Of a DNA stretch of 64,000 nucleotides, positions 52,300-61,936 are shown piece by piece; position 1 is the first letter of the stretch; every line of letters starts with the position of its first letter. The position numbers and the translations under genes are program-made. This DNA comes from Bacteroidota bacterium (GTDB lineage Bacteria; Bacteroidota; Bacteroidia; UBA4408), in contig JADKCP010000011.1 in NCBI GenBank assembly GCA_016718805.1, forward strand, positions 124,001 to 188,000, in the 5' to 3' direction. Below the pieces are notes generated by a model. It was not told the origin of the DNA. It did not search any database and worked only from the letters and a program-made list of their open reading frames with translations.

Positions 52300-53249
52300 A
52301 TTCCGGCAATTAGAAAATAAAATACCAGGGTATAGCAAATTCCTAGGAACATAATTAATTTACTTAGCCTGCTTGCAAATGCATATTCTTTAGCATCTTT
52401 TGCATTGCTTATTTTATACAATAAAAATGCAAAAGGTAGTTGAAGTGCTATCAAAAAATAATAAAAAGAAATTTTATCACCACTCGCCCATTGTTTCATT
52501 TGTAAGAGTGTTAAAAGTACCATGCACACTATCATTAGTGTCGCTACAATTCCTTTTGAAACCGTTGTTCCAAGTGCCACAGGAATGGTGTTTCGTCCAA
52601 ATTCTTTATCACCGGTATAATCTTCCAGGTCTTTAATAACTTCCCTAATAAATGTGGTAAGAAATGAAAAACCTGAATAAGCAGCTACAAAGTAAAATAT
52701 GAAGTTAAAATTGCTACTGCTTTCAATCAATAGCTCACGGTACTTTTTAATTAATAGGGGTATTTCATAAAGTCCTACAATTAAGGGAACCATGGCTGCC
52801 AACATTGCAACAACCAAATTTCCCAGCACCAATTGACGCTTAAAATCAGTACTATAGAACCATAAAAACCCGGCACTCAGTACATGAATAAAACCGAGTT
52901 TTACCATTCCAACTTTATGAGCTAAATAAAAACCAATACTTATGGCTAGGAAACTAATTACCAAATGTGCGCCCATAGCTACTCTGCGTTTAATTGCACG
53001 ACCAACTATTACTTTATCAGGCTTATTTACTCGATCAATTTGCGTATCAAAATAATCGTTAATGATGTATCCGGCTGCGGCAATCATAACTGTAGATAGG
53101 CTCAAAAGAAAGAAATCAAAATCGCTCATTTGCAGCTGTAGTCCACTAAATCGAACCATCGCTCCTATTAAGCAATAGCGAATTAAATACTGTACAAATG
53201 CAATAAGTAAAAGATTTTGAATTCGAATAAGTTTTAAAAATGCTATCAT
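52296..53249 (-). CDS. UbiA-family prenyltransferase (geranylgeranylglycerol-phosphate transferase-like)
   Basis: From the ATG at 53249 the protein has 317 residues with about eight spans; an upstream ATG at 53273 would overlap the KdsC gene and adds only eight residues. The first Asp-rich motif is in GYIINDYFDTQIDRVNKPDKV near residue 55, and LEDYTGDKEFGRNTIPVALG is the second Asp region. It transfers a prenyl chain to an aromatic or polar acceptor. Members in Bacteroidota are usually labelled as geranylgeranylglycerol-phosphate transferase-like. It shares an operon with the KdsC gene, 13 bp apart. Confidence 0.82.
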   Translation of the reverse strand: MIAFLKLIRIQNLLLIAFVQYLIRYCLIGAMVRFSGLQLQMSDFDFFLLSLSTVMIAAAGYIINDYFDTQIDRVNKPDKVIVGRAIKRRVAMGAHLVISFLAISIGFYLAHKVGMVKLGFIHVLSAGFLWFYSTDFKRQLVLGNLVVAMLAAMVPLIVGLYEIPLLIKKYRELLIESSSNFNFIFYFVAAYSGFSFLTTFIREVIKDLEDYTGDKEFGRNTIPVALGTTVSKGIVATLMIVCMVLLTLLQMKQWASGDKISFYYFLIALQLPFAFLLYKISNAKDAKEYAFASRLSKLIMFLGICYTLVFYFLIAGI

Positions 53250-53262
53250 CTTACACCAATTT

Positions 53263-53787
53263 TTACCAGACAAATCCAGTTACATCAAACCACTTATTAT
53301 GCAAGCGCATAGTTTGCTCAATAACATCACGTACACAGCCTTCACCACCTTTTTGACGCGATACATAAAGGCTCAAGGCCACAATTTCAGGGGCTGCATC
53401 AAATGGACATACCGCTACTCCTACTTTTTTCATCACTTCATAATCGGGCAAATCGTCGCCCATATATAAAACTTCTTCGGGTGTAATATTTTCTGAACTA
53501 AGATAATCGTCCAATTTTTCAATTTTATTAGCTATTCCTAAATATACATCGGTTACACCAAGTCCATGCATACGCGTGCGAATTGCTTCACTTTTTCCAC
53601 CTGATATAATAGCCACCCTATATCCCTTTTTTATCGCCAACTGCAAAGCGAATCCATCTTTAATATTCATTTTTCGCACCTGTTCTCCATCTGGAAGCAG
53701 GATAACACTTCCGTCTGTTAGTACGCCATCCACATCAAAAATAAATGTGGTAATACCAGCTAATAATTCTTTAAAATTCTTTGACAT
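53263..53787 (-). CDS. kdsC: KdsC-like HAD phosphatase (3-deoxy-D-manno-octulosonate 8-phosphate phosphatase)
   Basis: The protein has 174 residues. The HAD nucleophile motif DVDGVLTDG is at residues 18-26, IISGGKSEAIRTRM carries the Thr/Ser loop, and VLYMGDDLPDYEVMKKVGVAVCPFDA the acidic motif; there is no large cap, as in C0-type KdsC. The enzyme makes KDO for lipopolysaccharide. It lies 13 bp upstream of the UbiA gene. Its reverse promoter variant is at 53820. Start ATG 53787. Confidence 0.88.
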   Translation of the reverse strand: MSKNFKELLAGITTFIFDVDGVLTDGSVILLPDGEQVRKMNIKDGFALQLAIKKGYRVAIISGGKSEAIRTRMHGLGVTDVYLGIANKIEKLDDYLSSENITPEEVLYMGDDLPDYEVMKKVGVAVCPFDAAPEIVALSLYVSRQKGGEGCVRDVIEQTMRLHNKWFDVTGFVW

Positions 53788-53819
53788 ATAGTTATCAAAA
53801 ACTGTTTTTACTCAATTGG

Positions 53820-53827
53820 CGAAAGTA
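53820..53827 (-). promoter_or_regulatory. Promoter -7 element variant (TACTTTCG on the reverse strand)
   Basis: The plus strand reads CGAAAGTA, a TAnnTTCG form in reverse. It is 32 bases upstream of the KdsC start. Confidence 0.35.
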
Positions 53828-53841
53828 GCTATTATTTTTAT

Positions 53842-53849
53842 TACCTTCG
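53842..53849 (+). promoter_or_regulatory. Promoter -7 element variant (TACCTTCG)
   Basis: A TAnnTTCG form 86 bases upstream of the TPR/SpoIIE gene. With the site at 53820 it makes a compact divergent promoter pair. Confidence 0.35.
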
Positions 53850-53935
53850 CTACTATTGCTGACTTCAAAGCTAATATACCATGTTTATATAACCATTTCA
53901 ACTTAAGGATGTTGCTATTTACTAATTCGTAATCT

Positions 53936-55915
53936 ATGTCAGTTAAAAAAAGAATAGTTTCTTTTCTGTTACTTTATTTTAGCCCATTCCTTCTTTTTGC
54001 AGCGACTCCGCAACAAATTGATAGTTTAAAAAAATTATTACCGGCACTTAGTCCTAAAAGCCAGTTAAGCGTATTGTTGCAACTTTCAAATTTATATTCA
54101 GATTCTTCAAAAACTATCGCTACACAATACGCCAATAAAGGAATTACAATTGCTTATAAATTACAGGATACACTTTCGCAAATTGAATTTTTATTGATGG
54201 CAGCTGAAATTGAAAGCAATGATGGGCAAAATGAAAAAGCCATTTCAAAAATAATTTCAGCATTGGAATTGAGTGAAACCATAGGTTCTACAAAGTATAT
54301 AGTTGCATCCCATTTAAAACTAGGTCAATGTTATACCCTCATTGGTCAATTTGAATTAGCGATTAATTATCTGAATAAGGCATTGAATATTGCCCAAAAA
54401 AACAAAGATAAAATTAACATTATTGAAATTTTTAATGCCTTAGGAAATGCTTTATCAAAGAGTGGTGTAAGCAAAAGAAATGAGGCTGAAAACCATTATT
54501 TGCGCGGATTATCCTTGGCCGAAGAAATCAATAACCAAGCGCTTATTTCTAAATTAAGTAACAATATTGCAAACATCTATTTGGCGCAAGGCAATACGAA
54601 TAAGTCATTAATTTATTATCAAAAAGCCTTAGACATTGCGGTAGCCTTGCATGATGAAGTATCGGAAGCATTTTACAACAACAATATTGGCGCATTGTAC
54701 TTAAAAAACAAGGAACCTGAGAAAGCTGAGAGATATCAGTTAAAGGCTTTAGCTGTTGCCGAAAAAACAAAAGAACATACCTTATTAATTAATGTGTACA
54801 CGCAACTTTCAAAAACCTACGAAAAGCAAAACAAATATGTTAAGGCTTATAATTATAAATCGAAATTACTTGAGTTAATTGAAAAATTAAATTCAGAAAA
54901 TTCGGTTAGGCAAATTGCCGAAATGCAAGCCAAATACGAGTCCTTAAATCGTCAAAAGGAAATTAGTGAGCTTCAAATGAAGCAAAAACATAATGAATCT
55001 TTGCTGTCAAACTATAAAAATGGCCTCTTTACATTAGCATTAATTATTATTCTATCAGTTGCACTAGTATTAATTCTCGCAGTTTTTTTGCGGCTTCGTA
55101 AAAAGAACAATTTCGAACTTGAAGAAAAAAACAAACTCATTGAAAAACAAAACCACAAAATTACCGACAGTATAAATTATGCTCAAAGAATTCAAAATTC
55201 TATACTTCCGGGCAAGGCCGAAATAGCTCTTTTATTGAAAGAGTCATTCTTGTTGTTTATCCCCAAAGATATTGTAAGTGGCGATTTTTATTGGATTAGC
55301 AAGGCAGGTAATAAATTGTTTATAGCTGTTGCTGATTGCACAGGTCATGGCGTACCGGGTGCTTTTATGAGCATGATTGGAAATACCTTGCTAAATGAAA
55401 TTATTAGCAATCAACCACATCTTACACCGGGCAAAATTTTAAACCTTCTAAATACACGTATTTCTGTGACTCTACGCCAAAAGCAAGGTGAAATTAGTTC
55501 TCAAGATGATGGAATGGACATTGCGATTTGTAGCTTAGATTATACCACAAATAAAATATGTTTTGCCGGAGCCAATCACTCCATATACATGGTGAAAGAT
55601 GCAGTTTTAACAGAAATAAGAGGTGATGTATTTCCGGTTGGTGGGGTATTTTCGACAAGGGAAATTAATTTTGCAGAAAAGGAAATTGACTTAGTTCAAG
55701 ATACAATGTTGTACCTTTTTACAGATGGTTACAAAGATCAATTTGGAGGTGAACAAGGACAAAAATTTAAATCTTCCCGGTTTGAAAAAATCATTTCGGA
55801 AATTGCGAATCAATCGATGGATAATCAAAAACAGCGATTGCTTTATGAACACCTAACATGGAAAGGCAACTTATCACAATTGGATGATATATTAATTCTG
55901 GGAATTCGTCTATAG
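53936..55915 (+). CDS. TPR-sensor SpoIIE-type PP2C phosphatase
   Basis: The protein has 659 residues. A signal peptide (residues 1-23) sends the TPR domain (about residues 25-325; for example YLNKALNIAQKNKDKIN) to the periplasm. A coiled coil precedes one membrane span at about 361-386, then a short coiled linker (EEKNKLIEKQNHKITDS) and the PP2C/SpoIIE domain (430-659). The catalytic segments DIVSGDFYWI, VADCTGHGVPGAFMSMIG and DDGMDIAIC hold the metal-binding Asp residues. It likely dephosphorylates an anti-sigma-factor antagonist in response to a periplasmic signal. No such partner is nearby. Confidence 0.9.
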   Translation: MSVKKRIVSFLLLYFSPFLLFAATPQQIDSLKKLLPALSPKSQLSVLLQLSNLYSDSSKTIATQYANKGITIAYKLQDTLSQIEFLLMAAEIESNDGQNEKAISKIISALELSETIGSTKYIVASHLKLGQCYTLIGQFELAINYLNKALNIAQKNKDKINIIEIFNALGNALSKSGVSKRNEAENHYLRGLSLAEEINNQALISKLSNNIANIYLAQGNTNKSLIYYQKALDIAVALHDEVSEAFYNNNIGALYLKNKEPEKAERYQLKALAVAEKTKEHTLLINVYTQLSKTYEKQNKYVKAYNYKSKLLELIEKLNSENSVRQIAEMQAKYESLNRQKEISELQMKQKHNESLLSNYKNGLFTLALIIILSVALVLILAVFLRLRKKNNFELEEKNKLIEKQNHKITDSINYAQRIQNSILPGKAEIALLLKESFLLFIPKDIVSGDFYWISKAGNKLFIAVADCTGHGVPGAFMSMIGNTLLNEIISNQPHLTPGKILNLLNTRISVTLRQKQGEISSQDDGMDIAICSLDYTTNKICFAGANHSIYMVKDAVLTEIRGDVFPVGGVFSTREINFAEKEIDLVQDTMLYLFTDGYKDQFGGEQGQKFKSSRFEKIISEIANQSMDNQKQRLLYEHLTWKGNLSQLDDILILGIRL

Positions 55916-55957
55916 TTTCTCCATTCGAGGCATAAAAAAACAGTAATTGAGTTAGAT

Positions 55958-56000
55958 TACAAAAACAAAAAAGCCGCTTCTTATTGCAAGAAGCGGCTTT
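55958..56000 (-). terminator. Strong terminator after the type-B T9SS gene
   Basis: AAAGCCGCTTCTT at 55970-55982 pairs perfectly over 13 bp with AAGAAGCGGCTTT at 55988-56000 (loop ATTGC). On the reverse strand the U-rich tail is encoded by the A-rich stretch 55958-55972. It serves the leftward gene ending at 56022 and, with the TTTAAATT on the right, may also stop the rightward SpoIIE transcript. Confidence 0.88.
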
Positions 56001-56021
56001 AAATTAAATAAGCTTAAGAAA

Positions 56022-59000
56022 TTATTTAATTATGGTTAGAGCGCCGCGCTTTTCAAAAGCTGCTCCAGCGGTATTTTTATATCTCAATACATATACATAA
56101 ACCCCTTGTGGCACAATTTCGCCCGAAATCTTTCCATCCCAACCTTTATCAGGATTAGTAGATTCGAACATCATTTCACCCCACTTGTTGTAAACACGCA
56201 ACAAATAGCCATCTGAATTTACAAACACTGAGTGTGGTTTAAATACCGGGTTAGCACCGGTTGGTGAAAATGCATTTGGAACATAAATAGTAGACTGCTG
56301 ATTAAAACATACCATGTTTGATTGGGCAGAATCTGAATAGTTATAAATATTTCCGGCTGCTTCGCGCGCAATTACTGAATAACAAAAATCACCTGAGTAG
56401 GAAGCATAGTTTGAAATATCATCAATAAAATCGTTTGTAGCATATGGAATCAACGCTATTGGTTCAGGATTAATTGTTGAATTCACATATCGATAGAGTT
56501 TTACATCCTTAATACCAGTACTCCAACCTTGGTAATCTGACCAACGAATTAGGTTTTTTAAATCCAAATTCTCATCGGCATTTACCAAGATAGTTTTAGC
56601 TATGTTTGATACTGGTCCGTCTATTCCACAGCTATCAACCGTTACAACTTTGTAGAAATAACTTCGTATATCAGTTGAAACCGTATAGTCTGAAAAGGTA
56701 TGTGTAAACATACTTGTGTCTTGAACAACAGTTCCAATTTGTGTAAATGGTCCGTTTGAATTATCAGCGCGCAATATTTTGTATTCCTTAATAGTAGCAC
56801 TGGTATCGCCAATAAATGCAATATCAACATGGTTGTTTTCAGTTACAGAGGCGTAGCGCAAATAAGTAAATTTTGGCAATGTAAGTACGCTAGCTAACAC
56901 AGTCACATGATTGGTTGTTGAGCGGTTTCCGGTAAGTACCTCTTTGGCAACAATGTAATAGTCGTAAAAAGTACCGTTTGTTAAACCAGTATGTGTATAA
57001 TTTAATGTGGTTGCATCAACTTGTGCTAAAAAGGAGTAGCTTCCGAAATTAGTTCGAATCCATACTTCATACACATCAACACCATTATCGAAATTACTGT
57101 AAGCAGTCCATTTAAGATTATTCGAGCCTGAACATAAATCGCTAACATTTACTAAATTCATTGTTTGGTAACTGATGCTGATGGCGCTAATGTTGTTGCA
57201 ACTATCAAAAGAAGCCACGGCATAACTTTCTGGAATTTGCACTGCATTACTTAAGATATTTGTAAAAGTGGTATTATTTATACCATAAACCGTATCTAAA
57301 ACAGTATAGGCTCCATTGGCAAATTGATATACAATATAACCTTGAGTATCGTCAGCTAATGCAGGTTGCCAGGTAATCTCAGCTAGGTCGCTTCCGGTAT
57401 TTACACTTGCCAATGATAGTAATGGTGTATCAGGTACAACGGTATCAATAAAATTATCCCCACTCACCGAAGAAGAAGAAACACAGGCAGAATCTTCTAA
57501 ATCGATTCGGTATTCAATAAATTCATTACACACAGCAATCGTGTCGATATAGCTTGTATCGGAAGTAGTACCTATTTGCGACCATACTCCATTAAGTTTA
57601 CGGTAAACTTTATAATTACCAATTACAGTAGGTAACAAAGGCTTGTGAGGTGCATTCCAAACGAGCGAGGCCTGGTTGTTACCAATGTTGGTTGTAGTAA
57701 GTTTCATTGTACTAATGGTGTCCGAATTACCGGAGAAAATTCGTCCCCAGCATCCAGATCGAGAGCGCATATAATAATATACTGGAGCAGCGTTAGCATT
57801 TGCACCAACTACTAATTTAGAAGTAGTATTAATATCAATGCTACCACCTTTTATTAAACTATCAACTTTGGTATAGGGACCATTTTTTGTGTTTGATGCA
57901 TAAATATGATATGACTCAAATGTATTGTCAGTATCAGAAGGTGCTGCCCAACTGAGCGTAACATCTCCATTGGGCTCCACCTTGGTACATCGAACCGAAG
58001 GAGGTTTAATAATGGCTTTTGCTAATACCTTTATAGTTATGGTTTTAATTTTAAGTGCCGGAGCCGGACAATAATCATCGCGGTAGGTGACTAAGAAAGT
58101 ATAGGTATTTGAATAAGTGCTACAACCTGTTAGATAGGAAATATGGTTACAATTTGTTACCCACACAAATTTTGTGTGTGCAGTACCTTGTGATAAAATT
58201 GGCGGTTTAGGAAATAATCCGGCACAAGGAGGTTTATTGCATAAAGTTGATGACGTATCGTAAGTTGTAGTATCAAATTGACCACCAGACATTGTAATGG
58301 AAACTGTTTGAGGATTACCATTAGGTAAGGGAGGATCATTATCGTTTGCAAATAGGTCAAATATTACTGTATCGCCTGCCAATACAGTTAAATCGTAACT
58401 ACCTCCGGCAAATGGAGGAACTATCGTAGGCGGATTATTACCGGCACCACAGCTCAATAACACCACTTGAAGTTCACGGTAAATCTCAGCTACTTTTTGC
58501 CCGCATTTAAAAGCTGTAACTTTTACAACTGTAACATAATTCCCCTGTGTGAAAGATGTATATGAAATTTCTCCTGTGTGAAGGTCTACAGTTGCCGGAA
58601 TGTTATTTGCGTTTTGTGCTGTACTAGGAAGCGGACTATTAAAGGTATAACCACCCGCAAAACCAAGCGGTGCAGGATTGGTAGCATTAAAGGTACCACC
58701 AGTGAACTCATTTAGCGGTTTATCCCATTCATAGGTAAGTGAATCTAATTCTTTATCAAATGCATTGTGATTGTAGGTAAATGGAAAACCAGTACAAATT
58801 ATAGTTGATGGTCGTTCGGCAAATTGTGGAGATGAATCGTAACAAGGATTTGCATTTTTACCAACCCCTGCAACATTGTATCTAAACATTTTTGCTCGTA
58901 AACAAAATCCTGCACTGCCTGGATTTGATAAATTTGTAATTGCAGTATTTCTGCAACATAAACTCCAACTAAAAACCCATCCATTTACACCGGGTACTCC

Positions 59001-59384
59001 TGTTAAAAGTATTGGATTGGATTTAAAAACTAATTCTTCAACAGCACCATTATTAGCAGCACCACCTACAGTACCAAAAGAACCACCGGTAAGTTGAGGA
59101 CCACAAGTTTTTTGTAATAAAGGATCGTAACATTTTGGAGAAATATCACGCGAATACTGCCAATTCATATTTATTGAAGTTAGTCCACTATAATTACTAA
59201 CATCTAAAGTTTGAACTCCGGTACCAATTGTACTACCAGTACAATCGCGGTAAATTTTCATGGTAAAAACATACCTTCCGGTAGGCATACATTCCCATGT
59301 AATCTCACCTCCCATAAGATGAGAAGCTATGGAGCTTGGAATAATTGCTAGGTTTAATAGAACTATAAAAAGTAATTTTTTCAT
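56022..59384 (-). CDS. Large secreted protein with fibronectin-like repeats and a type-B T9SS (gliding-motility) C-terminal domain
   Basis: The protein has 1,120 residues. The N-terminus has a signal peptide and then SHLMGGEITWECM, the usual opening of a conserved Bacteroidota family, with YVFTMKIYRDCTGS soon after. From about residue 460 to 1000 come five to six fibronectin type III-like domains (for example LSWAAPSDTDNTFESYHIYAS and LVWNAPHKPLLPTVIGNYKVY). The last 90 residues (YVPNAFSPTGANPVFKPH ... YNKWGEMMFESTNPDKGWDGK ... GVYVYVLRYKN) are the CHU_C type-B sorting domain, which tethers proteins to the surface or releases them as SprB-like fibres. It is probably an adhesin. Confidence 0.9.
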   Translation of the reverse strand: MKKLLFIVLLNLAIIPSSIASHLMGGEITWECMPTGRYVFTMKIYRDCTGSTIGTGVQTLDVSNYSGLTSINMNWQYSRDISPKCYDPLLQKTCGPQLTGGSFGTVGGAANNGAVEELVFKSNPILLTGVPGVNGWVFSWSLCCRNTAITNLSNPGSAGFCLRAKMFRYNVAGVGKNANPCYDSSPQFAERPSTIICTGFPFTYNHNAFDKELDSLTYEWDKPLNEFTGGTFNATNPAPLGFAGGYTFNSPLPSTAQNANNIPATVDLHTGEISYTSFTQGNYVTVVKVTAFKCGQKVAEIYRELQVVLLSCGAGNNPPTIVPPFAGGSYDLTVLAGDTVIFDLFANDNDPPLPNGNPQTVSITMSGGQFDTTTYDTSSTLCNKPPCAGLFPKPPILSQGTAHTKFVWVTNCNHISYLTGCSTYSNTYTFLVTYRDDYCPAPALKIKTITIKVLAKAIIKPPSVRCTKVEPNGDVTLSWAAPSDTDNTFESYHIYASNTKNGPYTKVDSLIKGGSIDINTTSKLVVGANANAAPVYYYMRSRSGCWGRIFSGNSDTISTMKLTTTNIGNNQASLVWNAPHKPLLPTVIGNYKVYRKLNGVWSQIGTTSDTSYIDTIAVCNEFIEYRIDLEDSACVSSSSVSGDNFIDTVVPDTPLLSLASVNTGSDLAEITWQPALADDTQGYIVYQFANGAYTVLDTVYGINNTTFTNILSNAVQIPESYAVASFDSCNNISAISISYQTMNLVNVSDLCSGSNNLKWTAYSNFDNGVDVYEVWIRTNFGSYSFLAQVDATTLNYTHTGLTNGTFYDYYIVAKEVLTGNRSTTNHVTVLASVLTLPKFTYLRYASVTENNHVDIAFIGDTSATIKEYKILRADNSNGPFTQIGTVVQDTSMFTHTFSDYTVSTDIRSYFYKVVTVDSCGIDGPVSNIAKTILVNADENLDLKNLIRWSDYQGWSTGIKDVKLYRYVNSTINPEPIALIPYATNDFIDDISNYASYSGDFCYSVIAREAAGNIYNYSDSAQSNMVCFNQQSTIYVPNAFSPTGANPVFKPHSVFVNSDGYLLRVYNKWGEMMFESTNPDKGWDGKISGEIVPQGVYVYVLRYKNTAGAAFEKRGALTIIK

Positions 59385-59961
59385 AGGAGGTGTGTTGGGA
59401 TTATGGGTTTATTTTGGGTTATTATTTTACTTAATGCACAAATTTATTGAAAAATACAAATAGCTACCTATTTTTTCGATGACTGAAAATTCAAGTTAAT
59501 AACCTACATTTGTGAATTACTTTTTGATAGTTAAGCATTTAGCAATTTTAGTTATGAGTTATACCTAACTAAAAAACTATAAATTACTTTACCAACTCAA
59601 CTGTTTGATCGCAGGTAGTTCTATGTAAATAAATTAGTAACAACAAGTATCTTTAAAAAGTAGTAAAATTTTATATAAGTTTGATTACTAAATTATTAAT
59701 ATTCAAGCAATAATACAAAAGCAAAGTATATAAACGAGAATTGCAAAGTATAAACTTCAACTGCCTTATTTTCAATTTAAATAAGAAAGAATTAACACCA
59801 GGTTCACAATTGAATCAAAGTATTAAGTAAACTTTGCCTTAAGAGTTAGAACCTGTTAATAAGTTGTTTACTAATTAAATTGTAGATGTATGTAACCTTT
59901 AAAATGATAAATGCGTTGAAATGTTAGAAGAGAGAAAATTAAATAACTAAAAAAACACAAC
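59385..59961. other. Long AT-rich gap with one exact promoter element
   Basis: These 577 bp hold no gene I can support in either strand; the longest ATG-initiated frames I found by eye are a dozen or so codons. An exact rightward -7 element sits at 59505-59512, 450 bp before the next gene. A short direct repeat, GCAAAGTATA, occurs at 59721 and 59743. The stretch between 59520 and 59961 could be a long leader or an unrecognised small RNA. Confidence 0.45.
59505..59512 (+). promoter_or_regulatory. Promoter -7 element (TACATTTG) inside the long gap
   Basis: An exact TAnnTTTG match followed by GTGAATTAC. It is identical to the octamers before the ABC cluster and kmo, but lies 450 bases from the next gene, far more than any other site in the window. 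Confidence 0.4.
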
Positions 59962-60504
59962 ATGGCAAAGCACTTATCACTTCCAAAAAGCGGTTTCAGT
60001 TCCTTTTTAGATCATTCATTTTTTAAACTATTTTCACCCATCGATAAAAATAAAGCAGCAGCACAATTAAATTTTGTAGCCGCAGATATTCCGAAAAGTC
60101 AACATCAAAATGTAAACTATAATACCGAACTTCCGGCTGAAGAGCCACGTGCACGTATAAAAAAAGATTTTCAGGTGAGTCCCGAAAATCAAACTCAACT
60201 TAAACCCGATTCGAAACCAAAGCCAGAGTATGCCGAATTAAAACCGGAGATTAAATTGATGCATACTGGTTTTAATGTGGCAGTGAACTTTGCAAATAAT
60301 TTTAAATTGGCAGCAAAAATTTACGGTAGACGTGGGTTTGAAAAAGATTTTAAATTTTTAGCAATGGATACTTTTTCACCTTATCTCGACAATCGACCAA
60401 AACTGGACGTAAACTTATCTGAAGATCGTGAATATAAAGTTGTATTTATTGATGAGGAAAAGGAAGTTGGACAGGTAAGCGAAATTGTAAAGATTACAAT
60501 CTAA
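59962..60504 (+). CDS. Unknown protein, 180 residues
   Basis: ATG at 59962, no signal peptide. The sequence is unfamiliar: a basic/hydrophobic start (KSGFSSFLDHSFFKLFSPID), a middle rich in Pro, Lys, Glu and Gln (PEEPRARIKK-like and KPDSKPKPEYAELKP) that is probably disordered, and a folded-looking end from about residue 105 (FNVAVNFANNFKLAAKIYGRRGFEKDF ... YKVVFIDEEKEV). No motif points to a function. It stands alone between a 577-bp gap and a strong terminator that overlaps the neighbouring gene. The codon use looks normal for the window. It is a good candidate for an unrecorded family. Confidence 0.6.
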   Translation: MAKHLSLPKSGFSSFLDHSFFKLFSPIDKNKAAAQLNFVAADIPKSQHQNVNYNTELPAEEPRARIKKDFQVSPENQTQLKPDSKPKPEYAELKPEIKLMHTGFNVAVNFANNFKLAAKIYGRRGFEKDFKFLAMDTFSPYLDNRPKLDVNLSEDREYKVVFIDEEKEVGQVSEIVKITI

Positions 60505-60517
60505 TTTAACATATTTA

Positions 60518-61870
60518 TTAAGAAGCCGGAGTAGTTTTACTCCGGCTTTTTATTTTCCCAAGCAATACTGAATCCAACTCTTTCAATAGTTCTTCCCTCC
60601 TGATTTGTAATACTGTTACCGTAGATTTGTTGAATGCAATTCGCCAACGAATAGCCGTATTTTTTAGAAAACTATAATACTGCAAACTATATAATCCCAG
60701 CAGCGGGGCTGCTAAAAAAGCAATTATTTTTAATGCAATAGTTGGTGCTAATAAAGCAATTAAACTTCCCCAAATTATGAATGAAAAAAGAAATAAAAAT
60801 GCTGCCGAACCTATAATTACCGATGCAACAAACTCAATATGTTTACAGGTTTTAATTGCAATTTTATAAGGTACTTTATATGGTAAATAGTTGAATACCA
60901 AAGAAAGTGCATGCAAAGGAAAGCCAATTATTGCAATTAAAACCTGCATCAAAACCCATAATTTGTTAGCACTTCCTGGTATTGATATAAATTTATCCTT
61001 TACCTTTAATTTACTTAAATCAGAAAAATAATTGTTTGTTTTTTTAGCAATTATTCGAAGTGTATTTTGCTCTTCTTCCATTAGTTCATTTAAAGAATCA
61101 GATATAGCGCGAAGCAAATCAAATTTATTCTTGCTTTGATCAATTCCCAAATTAGTTGAGCTTGCCAAATAAGGATAATACAATTCAGCTAACTGATCGT
61201 AAAAAATATCGGTTTCTTTATGATTCAGATGTACTATTTCCATTCGCATGGCATCTTCAAGTTCCCTAGTAAAAGCAGTAATAGCACGGTTTTCTTCTTG
61301 TTCAAATTGTTCCTTATAACGACTTAGCTTAACCGGTGGAGCAAAACGCAAATGCAAATTGCTTCTAAATTGAGAAGGCTTGTTGTAGTTAATGCCTACC
61401 GGTACAACTTGTAAATCGAGATTAAAACTAGTCGATAATTCTGCTCCAAATGCGATACGCGCCGTTCCCTTCTTCAATTTCTGCAAGCGTTTTTCTTGAA
61501 TACAAATTCCTTCTGAAAAAATTATTAAACACTTATTTTCACCCAATAAACGGTAACACTCGGCAAATACTTCCTGATTTTTATGCAAATTTTCAGCACC
61601 TTCTTGCAACCTATAAATAGGTATCAAGTTCATTTTACGTAATATCCAATTTTTAAAAGGCGTGTTAAATACATCGGAGCGAGTAAGAAAATGTATTTGT
61701 GGTTCAATAAAAACTGCAACTACAACAGCATCCATAAAAGCACTGTTATGATTAGCAGCGAATATTATTGGTTTGTTTTTGGGAATATTCTGATAACCGC
61801 TAAAGTTGATTTCTTTAAAGAAAATCCTCACCGCAGTACGCATAATAAATTTTAAGATAGGATAAAGCAT
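60518..61870 (-). CDS. Lysophospholipid acyltransferase (PlsC family), long form
   Basis: The protein has 450 residues, longer than the usual 240-270. The N-terminal half holds the acyltransferase motifs: NHNSAFMDA (HxxxxD) near residue 41, and IFSEGICIQ near 118, then VVPVGINY. It acylates lysophosphatidic acid or a similar acceptor. Residues 330-425 add a hydrophobic part of three to four spans (SVIIGSAAFLFLFSFIIWG). The last dozen codons (KSRSKTTPAS) lie inside the hairpin terminator of the convergent gene. Start ATG 61870. Confidence 0.85.
   Translation of the reverse strand: MLYPILKFIMRTAVRIFFKEINFSGYQNIPKNKPIIFAANHNSAFMDAVVVAVFIEPQIHFLTRSDVFNTPFKNWILRKMNLIPIYRLQEGAENLHKNQEVFAECYRLLGENKCLIIFSEGICIQEKRLQKLKKGTARIAFGAELSTSFNLDLQVVPVGINYNKPSQFRSNLHLRFAPPVKLSRYKEQFEQEENRAITAFTRELEDAMRMEIVHLNHKETDIFYDQLAELYYPYLASSTNLGIDQSKNKFDLLRAISDSLNELMEEEQNTLRIIAKKTNNYFSDLSKLKVKDKFISIPGSANKLWVLMQVLIAIIGFPLHALSLVFNYLPYKVPYKIAIKTCKHIEFVASVIIGSAAFLFLFSFIIWGSLIALLAPTIALKIIAFLAAPLLGLYSLQYYSFLKNTAIRWRIAFNKSTVTVLQIRREELLKELDSVLLGKIKSRSKTTPAS
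60523..60552 (+). terminator. Terminator of the 180-residue gene, overlapping the PlsC 3' end
   Basis: AAGCCGGAGTA at 60523-60533 pairs perfectly over 11 bp with TACTCCGGCTT at 60538-60548 (loop GTTT), followed by a T-run to 60551. The whole hairpin lies inside the coding end of the leftward PlsC gene. Confidence 0.85.
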
Positions 61871-61936
61871 AAGCGAAAGCGGATTGTGAGGTAGTTTTGC
61901 AGATTATAAATGAGTCATGCAGTAAGTTAGTGCCAA

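Noticed and set aside
59721..59752. Direct repeat GCAAAGTATA at 59721 and 59743
   Set aside because: Ten bases in a very AT-rich gap can arise by chance; no third copy or regular spacing.
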